DNA of 22,017 bases, taken from a virus. The DNA lies in the IMG/VR virus record IMGVR_UViG_3300017987_000396, positions 1 through 22,017 of that record. The stretch is one strand, 5' to 3'. Within the stretch, counting starts at the first letter, position 1. Each line of letters begins with the position of its first letter. Shown piece after piece: positions 14,546-21,464 of this stretch. The translations under genes were made by a program, and so were the position numbers. The notes under the pieces were generated by a model, which was not told the DNA's origin, searched no databases, and saw nothing but the letters and a program-made list of their open reading frames with translations.

Positions 14546-14891
14546 GGACTCCTCCGAGGAAACGGTCGCCCATCTCGAAGATAGGCGCCACACGGTCAAT
14601 CCTGAGACGCAAGCTCGCTTCGTTCGGAAAGCTGTTGCATGACAGGTACCGAACCAACGCCTTGTCCAGGCTGTCCCTAAGCCCGACGTCGGCTGCCCTC
14701 TTCACCATCCTCCGAAGACATGCAATCTCACAGCCCTTCTCTTCCTCCGCTGGATACCTCCCTTCTACGTTCGCTGCACGGTTGGACAGATCGAGAATAT
14801 TCTCCTTGTGGTCCTCGATACGACGATCCAGGGCATGCAGCATCTGCCCTGCCAGAACTACAAGACCCTCGTTGATGGGAAACAAGTTCAT
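14523..14891 (-). CDS. Hypothetical protein
   Basis: The 122-residue product starts at ATG 14891 (ATGA overlap), five bases after GGGAGG. It is largely helical, with ALDRRIEDHKENILDLSNRAANVEGRYP followed by CEIACLRRMVKRAADVGLRDSLDKALVRYL. Not recognised. Confidence 0.55.
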   Translation of the reverse strand: MNLFPINEGLVVLAGQMLHALDRRIEDHKENILDLSNRAANVEGRYPAEEEKGCEIACLRRMVKRAADVGLRDSLDKALVRYLSCNSFPNEASLRLRIDRVAPIFEMGDRFLGGVHDNCHQG

Positions 14892-15169
14892 TTCGACCTC
14901 CCGATCCTGATGCTGCGCTTCGCTGACTCGACCCTATCGTCGAGGTCAGTGGGCAGCATGCCATACGCCTCATCCAGATGGTTTCCGATCTGACAGAGCA
15001 GATCCCACAGCTCCTCCTGCTCGTTGTGCGCTTCCTGGCGGTCGACCATGTTGCAGTTGGGATCCAGCGCCTCAAGCTGGCCCATCAGACCGTCGACTCT
15101 CCGCTTTGCCCGGTGGATATCAGAAACAAGCTGAACTCCTGAGTAACTGAAGTAGGTGAGCGTTTCCAT
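14888..15169 (-). CDS. Hypothetical protein
   Basis: The 93-residue helical protein starts at ATG 15169 with GAGGAG five bases upstream. It contains HRAKRRVDGLMGQLEALD and NEQEELWDLLCQIGNHLDEAYG, suggesting a helical bundle. Overlaps the next gene by 4 bases. No family recognised. Confidence 0.55.
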   Translation of the reverse strand: METLTYFSYSGVQLVSDIHRAKRRVDGLMGQLEALDPNCNMVDRQEAHNEQEELWDLLCQIGNHLDEAYGMLPTDLDDRVESAKRSIRIGRSK

Positions 15170-15178
15170 TTGAACTCC

Positions 15179-15487
15179 TCAGCCTTGGTAGGCCAGCACG
15201 GTTCCGCCATCGTGGAACTCAGCATAGAAGCCGAGATCGCTGAGGGCCTTCACGAGTTTCGGATGGATGCCGAACTCATACCCCAACTTGTAGAGCCCGT
15301 ACTCGTCGTACATGGTCGCTGCTGGCAACTCGTCGATGGTTCCGCCCTCAGCTGCATCACCCAGATGGATCGCTCCAGGCCTGCCCCAGAACGACGCCTC
15401 CCTGATCCCGTTGATCCCAGGGAACATCCTGTGCAGCTTCCTGGCTGCTCCTACCGCCTTCTTCTTCGCTTTCTGCTCTGCATTCAT
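15179..15487 (-). CDS. Hypothetical protein with conserved leader
   Basis: The 102-residue protein starts at ATG 15487, six bases after AAAGGA in GGAAACACAGAAAGGATC, a copy of the conserved leader placed between genes without a promoter of its own. The N-terminus is basic (NAEQKAKKKAVGAARKLHRMF); the rest has Gly-rich turns (GIREASFWGRPGAIHLGDAAEGG). No recognised family. Confidence 0.55.
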   Translation of the reverse strand: MNAEQKAKKKAVGAARKLHRMFPGINGIREASFWGRPGAIHLGDAAEGGTIDELPAATMYDEYGLYKLGYEFGIHPKLVKALSDLGFYAEFHDGGTVLAYQG

Positions 15488-15522
15488 GGTCGATCCTTTC
15501 TGTGTTTCCGTTTCGGCCCCAA

Positions 15523-15822
15523 CTACCTGGGCAATAACTCCTGAAATCCCTCGTGCCCACCCTCAAGCACAACTCGATACACTACGTTGTACCGCCTACC
15601 CGAAAGTCGGATCCGATGAAGGTAAACCTCGGCAATCGGGCCAACTACATACCCGCCAACATCATCGTGTTTCATCATCTTGGTCTTTTTCCCGATGGCT
15701 TGCTCCATGTGCGTCAGGATGCTCACTGCAAACCGCCTACGATTTGCGATGTCCAGATTGCGGACCTGCTCGACTACTTCCTCTACCGTGGAGAAGGGGC
15801 GGTGGGTTGCGACTTCGGCCAT
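15523..15822 (-). CDS. Hypothetical protein
   Basis: The 99-residue product begins at ATG 15822, five bases after GAAAGGAG at the end of the full leader downstream of promoter P2. The frame is open upstream through the leader (METWKTQKGAS), but the ribosome site indicates the internal ATG. It has an N-terminal helix (TVEEVVEQVRNLDIANRRRFAVSILTHME) and a beta-rich C-terminus (GGYVVGPIAEVYLHRIRL, YNVVYRVVLEGG). Not recognised. Confidence 0.55.
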   Translation of the reverse strand: MAEVATHRPFSTVEEVVEQVRNLDIANRRRFAVSILTHMEQAIGKKTKMMKHDDVGGYVVGPIAEVYLHRIRLSGRRYNVVYRVVLEGGHEGFQELLPR

Positions 15823-15895
15823 GCTAGCTCCTTTCTGTGTTTTCCATGTTTCCATCTTACACTTATACTTTAACCTTTTCTGTCTCATGCGTCAA
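15823..15895 (-). promoter_or_regulatory. Sigma70-type promoter P2 and conserved leader
   Basis: TTGACG (15895-15890), 17-base spacer ending CAGAAAAGGT, then TAAAGT (15872-15867). The leader carries ATGGAAAC twice, then ACACAGAAAGGAGC before the start codon at 15822. It contains three GGA triplets, the last in the ribosome site. Confidence 0.8.
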
Positions 15896-16070
15896 GCGTT
15901 TTTGATAGACCGAGTCAAACCCCCTGCTCTTTTCTCGATCTTTTTTCATCTTCACCTGAAGGGGCCTAGAATGCCTCCAGACTCCACCGTTCCCACAGGG
16001 GTATCCTCTGTCCATAACAGGCTCGATCTTGCTGAATTGCTTCTCCTGGCCACGTAGGACTTCCGTTCCC

Positions 16071-16110
16071 TGAAATAGAGAAGGGGCCCAGGGAATGATC
16101 CCTGAGCCCC
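16071..16110 (-). terminator. Rho-independent terminator
   Basis: On the minus strand, 16110-16100 pairs with 16093-16083 over 11 bp (GGGGCTCAGGG/CCCTGGGCCCC), six-base loop, then TTCTCTATTTC. It closes the operon ending with the HTH gene at 16129. Confidence 0.85.
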
Positions 16111-16128
16111 AACCATCAAACAACGCCA

Positions 16129-16434
16129 TCAGGCGCCCAGCAAATCCTCCAGCTTCCTTGCTGCCTCGGAAGCAAAGTACTTCGCCCTCTCCACGTCCTG
16201 CTTGATCCCAGTCAAGCAGTCGGCATCCAAAGCTGACTCGGCCGCCGGTTCCCCGGGGGAGGTCTCGTTGGTCCACCAGGCCATCAGCGCAGTGCGGTTG
16301 AAACGGTACGCCTTGCCCACCTTGACGTGGGGAATGTCCTCCCTCTTCTTGCACCACCTGGCCAGGGTCGGGTACTGGATCCCCAACAATGCCGCGGCCT
16401 CTTTCAGGTTCAACTGCTCCTTCTGTCCTTCCAT
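16129..16434 (-). CDS. Excisionase/MerR-type HTH protein
   Basis: The 101-residue protein has LNLKEAAALLGIQYPTLARWCKKREDIPHVKVGKAYRFNRTALMAWW (about 8-54), the winged HTH_17 domain of phage excisionases, Cox/Xis-like and AlpA-like proteins: an HTH, a wing with KVGKAYRF, then the closing Trp-rich helix. The C-terminus is a helix. No integrase is in view, so a transcription or DNA-architecture role is as likely as excision. Start ATG 16434, with GAGGA overlapping the previous stop. Last gene before the terminator. Confidence 0.75.
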   Translation of the reverse strand: MEGQKEQLNLKEAAALLGIQYPTLARWCKKREDIPHVKVGKAYRFNRTALMAWWTNETSPGEPAAESALDADCLTGIKQDVERAKYFASEAARKLEDLLGA

Positions 16435-16441
16435 AGCATCC

Positions 16442-17170
16442 TCACTTTGGTACGCGGATCGACACCTGGCGCCCGGCTTTCGAGTACTGACCCGTCCGAA
16501 CTACGTCCTGGCCCCACTTCTTCCGCAACTTCCTCGTCTGTTCATGAAGCATCTCGTTCGAGCGGACAGACGCATAACCGCCCTTGTTGGTGAACACTGT
16601 CCACACTGCTGTGAACCGTGTGTCCTGCCATACTCTCCGATGCCTGGCCAACGTCTGCAAGGTGAAGTCAATGTCGGTGTGGTACTGTAGCGACTCGTCG
16701 TAACGCTGGCCATCGTCGATGTAGCCGACAAGTCCTCCCCAACAGATCGTCCTGAGCATGAAGGGGTTGAAGTCCTGATACCGCATGGGATAGCCCGTGC
16801 CCAGGAAGAAGAGATTGGTCCCCAGGTCCGAAGCGCACTGACACACCTGATGCAAACAGTTCACCAGGAGGTCCTCAGACATCCTCAATAGTCTGGGCCC
16901 TGGCTCCTGCAGGACAATCCCAACGTAGTGGAGATCATCATCTACGTTGACCACGCACTCGACGTCCACTACGTTGTCCAACATCCAGTTCTTGATCCGC
17001 CCAAGATGACCCACTCCGCAAGGATGGCCAATCACTGGACGGCCTGTCTTCTGCTCGTACTCCTCGACCTCGTCCTCTGCTACCAGGAACTCGACATGAT
17101 TCGGAAACACCTTCATCACGCCCTGAGCTACTTGATCTGCTCGGCCATGACTTGGACATATGATCCTCAC
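16442..17170 (-). CDS. TAGT-like glycosyltransferase (GT-A fold)
   Basis: The 242-residue product begins MRIICPSHGRADQVAQGVMK, has EFLVAEDEVEEYE, then VVNVDDDLHYV (74-84) with the metal-binding DDD, PFMLRTICWGGLVGYIDD, YHTDIDFTLQTL and a C-terminal GQYSKAGRQVSIRVPK. This order fits the TET-associated glycosyltransferases, phage GT-A enzymes linked to glycosylation of modified DNA bases; related GT-A enzymes act elsewhere. No TET/JBP dioxygenase or base-modifying partner is in the window. GTG 17170 overlaps the ParB-domain gene stop (GTGA), with GGGAGG upstream; the longer open frame is inside the previous gene. Confidence 0.65.
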   Translation of the reverse strand: MRIICPSHGRADQVAQGVMKVFPNHVEFLVAEDEVEEYEQKTGRPVIGHPCGVGHLGRIKNWMLDNVVDVECVVNVDDDLHYVGIVLQEPGPRLLRMSEDLLVNCLHQVCQCASDLGTNLFFLGTGYPMRYQDFNPFMLRTICWGGLVGYIDDGQRYDESLQYHTDIDFTLQTLARHRRVWQDTRFTAVWTVFTNKGGYASVRSNEMLHEQTRKLRKKWGQDVVRTGQYSKAGRQVSIRVPK

Positions 17171-17799
17171 GTGTCCCTCCCTTTCAGCAGATCCATGAGG
17201 ACCTTCCCATCGAGAACCCTGCCCAGACCCACTCGCGGCTTCTGAGTCCATCGGTTCTTCACCAGGCCCATGCCTAGCGCAGTCTGGATGTGAGCAAAGT
17301 CCACCTCGTCATCGAAGACAAAGACTACGTAGTTGTGCTTCTCGTTGAAGCGCGGTGAGAGGTCCTCAGCAGCCTGAGTTCGCGGCTCTGACGGCGCGCT
17401 CTTGGTTCCCTTCTCTGCAAGCAACTCGTTCAACCTGAATGCGTCTACAAGCCCCTTTCCGATCTCGCTTGCCTCAAGTTCCTCGATGACTCCCCTCACG
17501 TCCTTCGTGTACCGTCCCTGGAGAGTGGAGGAGTTGAGCGCAATCATGAGCGCCTTTTCCTTCTCCTCCGGAACATCGACCACATTGACCCAGACCTTCT
17601 CCACTCCTCTCGACCTGAGAACCAGGAGACGCTTCTCGCCACCCAGGAGGTACTCCGTCCTCTTGTTCCACACTAGCGGAACAACCTGATCGAACTCCTC
17701 CAGCGAACGGCCAAGTGCCTCGCGGTTCTCCTCTGGCATCACCCTTGGGTTGTTTGGGTGAAACCTGATCTCAGCAACCTTCATCTCCTGAACATCCAC
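17167..17799 (-). CDS. ParB N-terminal (ParBc) domain protein
   Basis: The 210-residue protein contains NNPRVMPEENREALGRSLEEFDQVVPLVW, YLLGGEKRLLVLRSRG (a GGEKR version of the usual GxxR box) and ALMIALNSSTLQGRYT (about 13-100), typical of phage ParB-like proteins, some of which are nucleases, NTP-dependent switches or fused to DNA methylases. The C-terminal part (HNYVVFVFDDEVDFAHIQTALGM) is a ferredoxin-like add-on seen in that group. No HTH is evident, so plasmid-style partition is unlikely. GTG 17799 lies five bases after GAAAGGAG. It overlaps the glycosyltransferase gene by four bases. Confidence 0.8.
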   Translation of the reverse strand: MDVQEMKVAEIRFHPNNPRVMPEENREALGRSLEEFDQVVPLVWNKRTEYLLGGEKRLLVLRSRGVEKVWVNVVDVPEEKEKALMIALNSSTLQGRYTKDVRGVIEELEASEIGKGLVDAFRLNELLAEKGTKSAPSEPRTQAAEDLSPRFNEKHNYVVFVFDDEVDFAHIQTALGMGLVKNRWTQKPRVGLGRVLDGKVLMDLLKGRDT

Positions 17800-17812
17800 T
17801 TCGACTCCTTTC

Positions 17813-18448
17813 TCAGAACAGCGACGGCTCTTTGTGTGTCGTGGAGTCCTTCTTCTTCCTTCCGTTGGACCCCATGAACGACCAATCCTTCCAATGTTGA
17901 GAAGCCGACTTCGCTACCTTCTCAGCCCTCTCGTAGTATTCGTCGGCATACGGCTCACCCTCTGGGATCTTATTCTCGAGACGATCACCCTCACCCCAGA
18001 AGTCCTCCATGGTCTTGCCCATCTGACGGCCACGCTTCGTGTGTTTGTCCAGAGCGAACTCGGGGATCTCAAGCCTCAGACCCTCCTGTCGCAGTCCCGC
18101 CATCAACGCTTGGTAGTTATGGATCTGCCTGGACTTTTGTGCCCTGCACAGCGCGTAGACCACGTGAGAAACGCAGAAATGAGTATCCCCAGTCCGTCTC
18201 TTGTCAGCTACCAACTCCTGGAACCATCGATAGCACACATCCACTAACTGGAGAATGTCCGGCGCCATCTCTTCCAGAGCAATCACCCTCAGTCGATACC
18301 ACAGATACTTCGAGTATCCATTCGAGAGTTCCATCGCCCAGTACAGCGCATCCAACTCCATCCCACGCCTGATGGATTTCTGGAGGGCACTCGACACCTC
18401 GTCGAGAGGGTATCCCCCCACCGTTCTGATCTCGTAACTTCCGCCCAT
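17813..18448 (-). CDS. RarA/MgsA C-terminal-like protein without ATPase domain
   Basis: The 211-residue product resembles the C-terminal tetramerisation/clamp-loader-like part of RarA (MgsA): LDEVSSALQKSIRRGMELDALYWAMEL, then YLWYRLRVIALEEMAPDILQLVD and HFCVSHVVYALCRAQKSRQIH (about 15-108). The P-loop AAA domain that normally precedes it is absent, and no frame upstream encodes one. The C-terminal half is specific to this protein (GEGDRLENKIPEGEPYADEYY, basic GSNGRKKK). It may bind SSB or a replication protein. ATG 18448, five bases after GAAAGGAG of the conserved leader. First gene after promoter P3. Confidence 0.55.
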   Translation of the reverse strand: MGGSYEIRTVGGYPLDEVSSALQKSIRRGMELDALYWAMELSNGYSKYLWYRLRVIALEEMAPDILQLVDVCYRWFQELVADKRRTGDTHFCVSHVVYALCRAQKSRQIHNYQALMAGLRQEGLRLEIPEFALDKHTKRGRQMGKTMEDFWGEGDRLENKIPEGEPYADEYYERAEKVAKSASQHWKDWSFMGSNGRKKKDSTTHKEPSLF

Positions 18449-18512
18449 TTCGACTCCTTTCTGTGAGGTTTCCACTTTGTCCTATTCTAACCTTTTCTCA
18501 ACTATTGGTCAA
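18449..18512 (-). promoter_or_regulatory. Sigma70-type promoter P3 and conserved leader
   Basis: TTGACC (18512-18507), 17-base spacer ending GAGAAAAGGT, then TAGAAT (18489-18484), a near-consensus promoter. The leader GTGGAAACCTCACAGAAAGGAG precedes ATG 18448. Confidence 0.85.
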
Positions 18513-18533
18513 GCGTTCTGCTTCTTCCTCTGA

Positions 18534-18569
18534 CAAGAAAAGGGGCGCCACCCTTTCGGATGACGCCCC
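18534..18569 (-). terminator. Rho-independent terminator with GAAA tetraloop
   Basis: On the minus strand, 18569-18558 pairs with 18553-18542 over 12 bp (two G-T wobbles) around a GAAA loop, then TTTTCTT. It lies 15 bases after the stop of the DUF932 gene and directly upstream of promoter P3. Confidence 0.9.
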
Positions 18570-18584
18570 ATGATCGAGGAAGGG

Positions 18585-19691
18585 TCAGGCGGCTGTTTTC
18601 ATCAGTTTGCCGGCCATCCTTTCTGCTTTCACCCTCGTGTCGGTATGAGTGATGGATCGGGCCAGGGCACTAGCCCCATTGACGACATCCATCAACGTCC
18701 TCGCCTGTCCCTCTTCGGCCTTGGCGGACTTGATGATCCCCTCGGCCTCTCGCTTCTTGTAACCACGCTTCATGAGCCACTCGCCAACTTCCTCTTCGTC
18801 CCGTCCGACCTCAAGCTCCTTCGCACGTCGGATGGTAGCCTCGACCTCGCGAGGTGAAGAGTTCGCGTATTCCTTCAGCACCTTGGCACCCTCTCGCCTG
18901 AACTGGTCAGGCCCATTGGCACGGTGAACGATCTTGAGTTCCCTGTACTCCTGCTGTCCCCAGATGATGCGATTGGCGCAGACGTACCTGTACAGGAACA
19001 TCGCCAGCCCGAACGTCGCACTCCCGACCTCCGAGTTCCACGTATAGAACCCTCGATACATGAGGTCCCCGTTGACCTCGATGGGATTCTGCTCGTCCAC
19101 GAGGAACATAAAGCAGTCACGATCGCTGGCGTACAGCGTGGTGGATCTCTTCGAGGGTTCGTTGTGGACGTGCCCGGGGACCCGCCACCTGCCCTCCACA
19201 TTGAGGTCCATCACAGCGTTCACCACATCGAGATCCCAGATGCGGCCGTAGCTCGCACCGGTGAACGCTCTCAACCTGGGCGGCTCCACCTTGGTTGGAG
19301 GATCCACGAGATGAGGATCCTGCGTCGGCATGATGCCCTTGTCAAAAAGGACCATCCCGTCCTGCGACTCACAGTGGTCCAGCCCCCACTGCAGATTCTG
19401 CACTGCAAATTCTGCAGGCAGGGTCTGGAGATAACGCCCTGGCGCGGAGGCCTTGCGGCATATCTGATTGAATGACCAGTTCGTGAGGCCCATGGGACCC
19501 TCGACAGTTTCGAGGAACAGGTCATTGTCCGCTGTGTGCCCCATCTTGAGATGAGCTGTCTCGGTAACGAACGACTGTGAACGGTCGGTTCGCTCCTGGA
19601 CAGCACTCCTCAACGACTCAAGAGTCAGGAACCTCTCGTCGTCTGGACGACTGGCCCACTGGCGGCTGGCTGTGTGGTCGTTGCGTGTCAT
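18585..19691 (-). CDS. DUF932 family protein
   Basis: The 368-residue protein has the DUF932 hallmark YRGFYTWNSEVGSATFGLAMFLYRYVCANRIIWG (about 212-245), preceded by TTLYASDRDCFMFLVDE (184-200), and an N-terminal half with FTGASYGRIWDLDVVNAV (143-160). The family is common in phages and plasmids, with no established activity. The C-terminal third is a charged helical region. ATG 19691 lies four bases after AGGAGG and 9 bases after the previous gene; the gene ends just before a terminator. A 14-base tandem repeat lies in the N-terminal part. Confidence 0.85.
   Translation of the reverse strand: MTRNDHTASRQWASRPDDERFLTLESLRSAVQERTDRSQSFVTETAHLKMGHTADNDLFLETVEGPMGLTNWSFNQICRKASAPGRYLQTLPAEFAVQNLQWGLDHCESQDGMVLFDKGIMPTQDPHLVDPPTKVEPPRLRAFTGASYGRIWDLDVVNAVMDLNVEGRWRVPGHVHNEPSKRSTTLYASDRDCFMFLVDEQNPIEVNGDLMYRGFYTWNSEVGSATFGLAMFLYRYVCANRIIWGQQEYRELKIVHRANGPDQFRREGAKVLKEYANSSPREVEATIRRAKELEVGRDEEEVGEWLMKRGYKKREAEGIIKSAKAEEGQARTLMDVVNGASALARSITHTDTRVKAERMAGKLMKTAA
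19389..19416 (-). repeat. 14-base tandem repeat inside the DUF932 gene
   Basis: Two adjacent copies of TGCAGAATTTGCAG and TGCAGAATCTGCAG (minus strand), one mismatch, encoding part of EFAVQNLQW. Each copy is itself near-palindromic. It is in frame with the gene only as a 28-base pair. Confidence 0.8.
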
Positions 19692-19700
19692 AGTGACCTC

Positions 19701-19982
19701 CTACTGTTTGGCGCTGAGCGCCGCTACGATATCCGAGAACTGCAACATGCAGGCTCGGGGTGAGTTCATCTCTGTAAGTCGGACGACCTTGCCGTCCTCA
19801 TGGTGGACTTGGTTCTGCCACTTGCATCCTGCAAACCAGACTCGATGGGCAGCAAGTCGGACCATCGTGACACAGTACTGCTTGCCCTCGCCGTCGCGGT
19901 TGACATGCGTACCCATAAGCGGTTGGTCCTTCTTCGGATCGGTGACTGCTGTCGTGTCGAGGTACTCGGCTACTCGGATCAT
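19701..19982 (-). CDS. Hypothetical protein
   Basis: The 93-residue protein (MIRVAEYLDTTAVTDPKKDQ...) starts at ATG 19982, four-base overlap with the preceding gene, seven bases after GGAGG. It has a beta-rich middle (KQYCVTMVRLAAHRVWFAGCKWQNQVHH). Not recognised. Confidence 0.6.
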   Translation of the reverse strand: MIRVAEYLDTTAVTDPKKDQPLMGTHVNRDGEGKQYCVTMVRLAAHRVWFAGCKWQNQVHHEDGKVVRLTEMNSPRACMLQFSDIVAALSAKQ

Positions 19983-20212
19983 GACTGCACCTCCCACACT
20001 GAGATTTTGCAGCACCCCTCAGAGGATCTAGCACACTCTTCCCCACACTCCACTTTGGCGCACCTGCGAGTGAGGTCGTGGGCAAGTTTCTTGCTCCGAT
20101 CCACGATACTGCCAAGCGCCTCCAGATGTTCCTGGAGCCTCCAACCGTTCTGGAGAACTCCTACATCACCCATCAACGCTTGGATCTCATCCATGTACTC
20201 TTCTGCTGTCAT
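19979..20212 (-). CDS. Hypothetical helical protein with Cys-rich end
   Basis: The 77-residue product (MTAEEYMDEIQALMGDVGV...) starts at ATG 20212, after GGAAAGGAG that overlaps the previous stop codon region. Helical (RLQEHLEALGSIVDRSKKLAHDL), then CAKVECGEECARSSEGCC with five cysteines that might bind a metal. Confidence 0.55.
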   Translation of the reverse strand: MTAEEYMDEIQALMGDVGVLQNGWRLQEHLEALGSIVDRSKKLAHDLTRRCAKVECGEECARSSEGCCKISVWEVQS

Positions 20213-20214
20213 GA

Positions 20215-20430
20215 CTAGCTCCTTTCCACAATGGGCTTGCGGACGATCTCGATACATTCGACTGGATCCAGGTCTCCAGCCTCACACCGCTCGGCGGCTT
20301 CGATCCAGTCCAGGTAAGTCCCGTACGGCGTACGATACTCGATCGTGTGAGTGGGAGGATCCTGGGCTGTGCGGTCATCAACGGTCTCGAACTGTCGGAC
20401 CATCTCAGGGGTGACTACCAGGGCTTTCAT
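20215..20430 (-). CDS. Small hypothetical protein
   Basis: The 71-residue protein (MKALVVTPEMVRQFETVDDRTAQ...) starts at ATG 20430, five bases after GAAAGGAG; the upstream in-frame ATG lies in the conserved leader and has no ribosome site. It contains HTIEYRTPYGTYLDWIEAAERCEAGDLDPVECIEIV. First gene of the DUF932 operon. Not recognised. Confidence 0.55.
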   Translation of the reverse strand: MKALVVTPEMVRQFETVDDRTAQDPPTHTIEYRTPYGTYLDWIEAAERCEAGDLDPVECIEIVRKPIVERS

Positions 20431-20503
20431 CGCGGCTCCTTTCGTGTGTTTCCATGTTTCCATCTTACACTCATACTTTAACCTTTTCTATATCATCAGT
20501 CAA
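20431..20503 (-). promoter_or_regulatory. Sigma70-type promoter P1 and conserved leader
   Basis: TTGACT (20503-20498), 17-base spacer ending TAGAAAAGGT, then TAAAGT (20480-20475). Leader with two ATGGAAAC copies and CACACGAAAGGAG before ATG 20430. It is the near twin of P2. Confidence 0.8.
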
Positions 20504-20683
20504 GCCAAGTTGATAGACCGAGTCAAACCCCCTACTCTTTTCTCGATCTTTTTTCGATACTTGCGAGACTGTGCCTAGAATGCCTCCAGACTCCACCAAG
20601 ATCGCAGGGGTATCCTTTGTCATTGAGGTGCTCGATCTTGCTGAATCGCTTCCAGGGCTTACGAATGGCCTTGTTTCACCAGG

Positions 20684-20718
20684 CATAGAAAAGGGGCCCA
20701 CGGTTGCCCATGAGCCCC
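20684..20718 (-). terminator. Rho-independent terminator with GCAA tetraloop
   Basis: On the minus strand, 20718-20693 folds into an 11-bp stem (GGGGCTCATGG with CCGTGGGCCCC) around a GCAA loop, followed by TTTTCTATG. It ends the operon whose last gene stops at 20746. Confidence 0.9.
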
Positions 20719-20745
20719 TGTCCTCTCTCTCTCTGGCAGCTATTC

Positions 20746-21189
20746 CTACTCTAGGGGTTCCCTTCGTCCAGCTTCCACCCACCGGTCGATCATTGCATCC
20801 TCGGCTGCAAGGTCCTGATGGATCCGCAACTGCTTCCACTCGATCTCGGTCTGTTCCCTCAGCTCACCGAGTCCAGCCATCAACGTGACCCACAACCCTG
20901 GCCTCCTCTCTTCCAGGAATTGCCACGTCAGGTTCTCCACATACTCCAGGCTCTTGGACATTTCCCGATGGAAGCGATCAAGCTCCGCAATTCGGACTCC
21001 CCACATCCTGGCGCCGCTTCCGTCCAAATGGACAAACCTTTCGTACTCCTTGTCTGCATGCAGCTTCTTGTCCTGGATCAGAACAAGTTGCTCCTTGGCT
21101 CGCTTGCGTGATGTTGCGACTGATTTCAAGAGGTCTCCAATGTACGGAGCTACTGCCTCCATCCATCGCTGTTGGTCATTGTGATTCAC
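20746..21189 (-). CDS. Hypothetical helical protein
   Basis: The 147-residue protein (MNHNDQQRWMEAVAPYIGDLL...) begins at GTG 21189, overlapping the preceding TGA (GTGA), six bases after GGAAAGGAG. It is almost entirely helical with charged heptad-like stretches (SVATSRKRAKEQLVLIQDKK; ELREQTEIEWKQLRIHQDL), suggesting a coiled-coil protein. No family recognised. Confidence 0.6.
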   Translation of the reverse strand: MNHNDQQRWMEAVAPYIGDLLKSVATSRKRAKEQLVLIQDKKLHADKEYERFVHLDGSGARMWGVRIAELDRFHREMSKSLEYVENLTWQFLEERRPGLWVTLMAGLGELREQTEIEWKQLRIHQDLAAEDAMIDRWVEAGRREPLE

Positions 21190-21464
21190 TTCAGCTCCTT
21201 TCCGTTCCGAAACACCAGCCAGGCCTGGGCTTCGGGCTTATGGCATCTGCGGGATCTACAAACCCGCTCGGTTATCATGTCGTTCAACGCCCATCCTGGA
21301 GGAGTGACATAGACCCACCGCTTGCACCCCTTCGGGCAATGAACCCTCCAGTCCATCGCTACCTTGCTGTTTCTGAAGTACTTGACCACATAGTCCTTCA
21401 TGCTAACTGAGCCCATGCGCTCAATTCCCCAGACTTTGGGCTTCGGCACTTCCCGTTGCTCCAC
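21186..21464 (-). CDS. Hypothetical Cys-containing basic protein
   Basis: The 92-residue protein begins at GTG 21464, one-base overlap with the preceding TAG (TAGTG). It carries CPKGCKRWVYVTPPGWALNDMITERVCRSRRCHK (about 44-75), a C-x3-C ... C-x4-C arrangement that could hold zinc. Basic, possibly nucleic-acid binding. Not recognised. Confidence 0.55.
   Translation of the reverse strand: MEQREVPKPKVWGIERMGSVSMKDYVVKYFRNSKVAMDWRVHCPKGCKRWVYVTPPGWALNDMITERVCRSRRCHKPEAQAWLVFRNGKELK

Larger units (their letters stand above)
15823..16110 (-). repeat. Duplicated intergenic cassette, copy A
   Basis: These 288 bases from start codon to terminator stem match the 288 bases at 20431-20718. Near-identical blocks are 15904-15947 (43 of 44 bases match 20512-20555), 15964-15988 (identical to 20573-20597) and 16021-16037 (identical to 20630-20646). 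It holds terminator, spacer, promoter and leader. The stretch before the promoter is AT-rich (AAAAAAGATCGAG on the minus strand). No gene is assigned in the gap. Confidence 0.85.
20431..20718 (-). repeat. Duplicated intergenic cassette, copy B
   Basis: 288 bases, same length and order of elements as 15823-16110; see that entry for matching blocks. A 50-codon open frame (starts at 20620, ends at the -10 hexamer) is present here but is shifted by one base in copy A, so it is not called a gene. Confidence 0.85.

Noticed and set aside
15863-16357. A 164-codon minus-strand frame ending in the same residues as the one at 20471-20839
   Set aside because: It runs through a terminator and the HTH gene in another frame. 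The shared C-terminus comes from the duplicated intergenic cassette, and a one-base shift separates the two copies.
16129-16434. Evidence of a full integration module from the excisionase-type HTH
   Set aside because: No integrase, attachment site or repressor is visible, so the HTH alone does not show a temperate lifestyle.
20431-20463. Leader peptide METWKH encoded in the conserved leader
   Set aside because: The same leader is in different frames relative to its genes at 21950 and 20430, and no ribosome site precedes the ATG, so the repeat is better seen as an RNA or DNA element.
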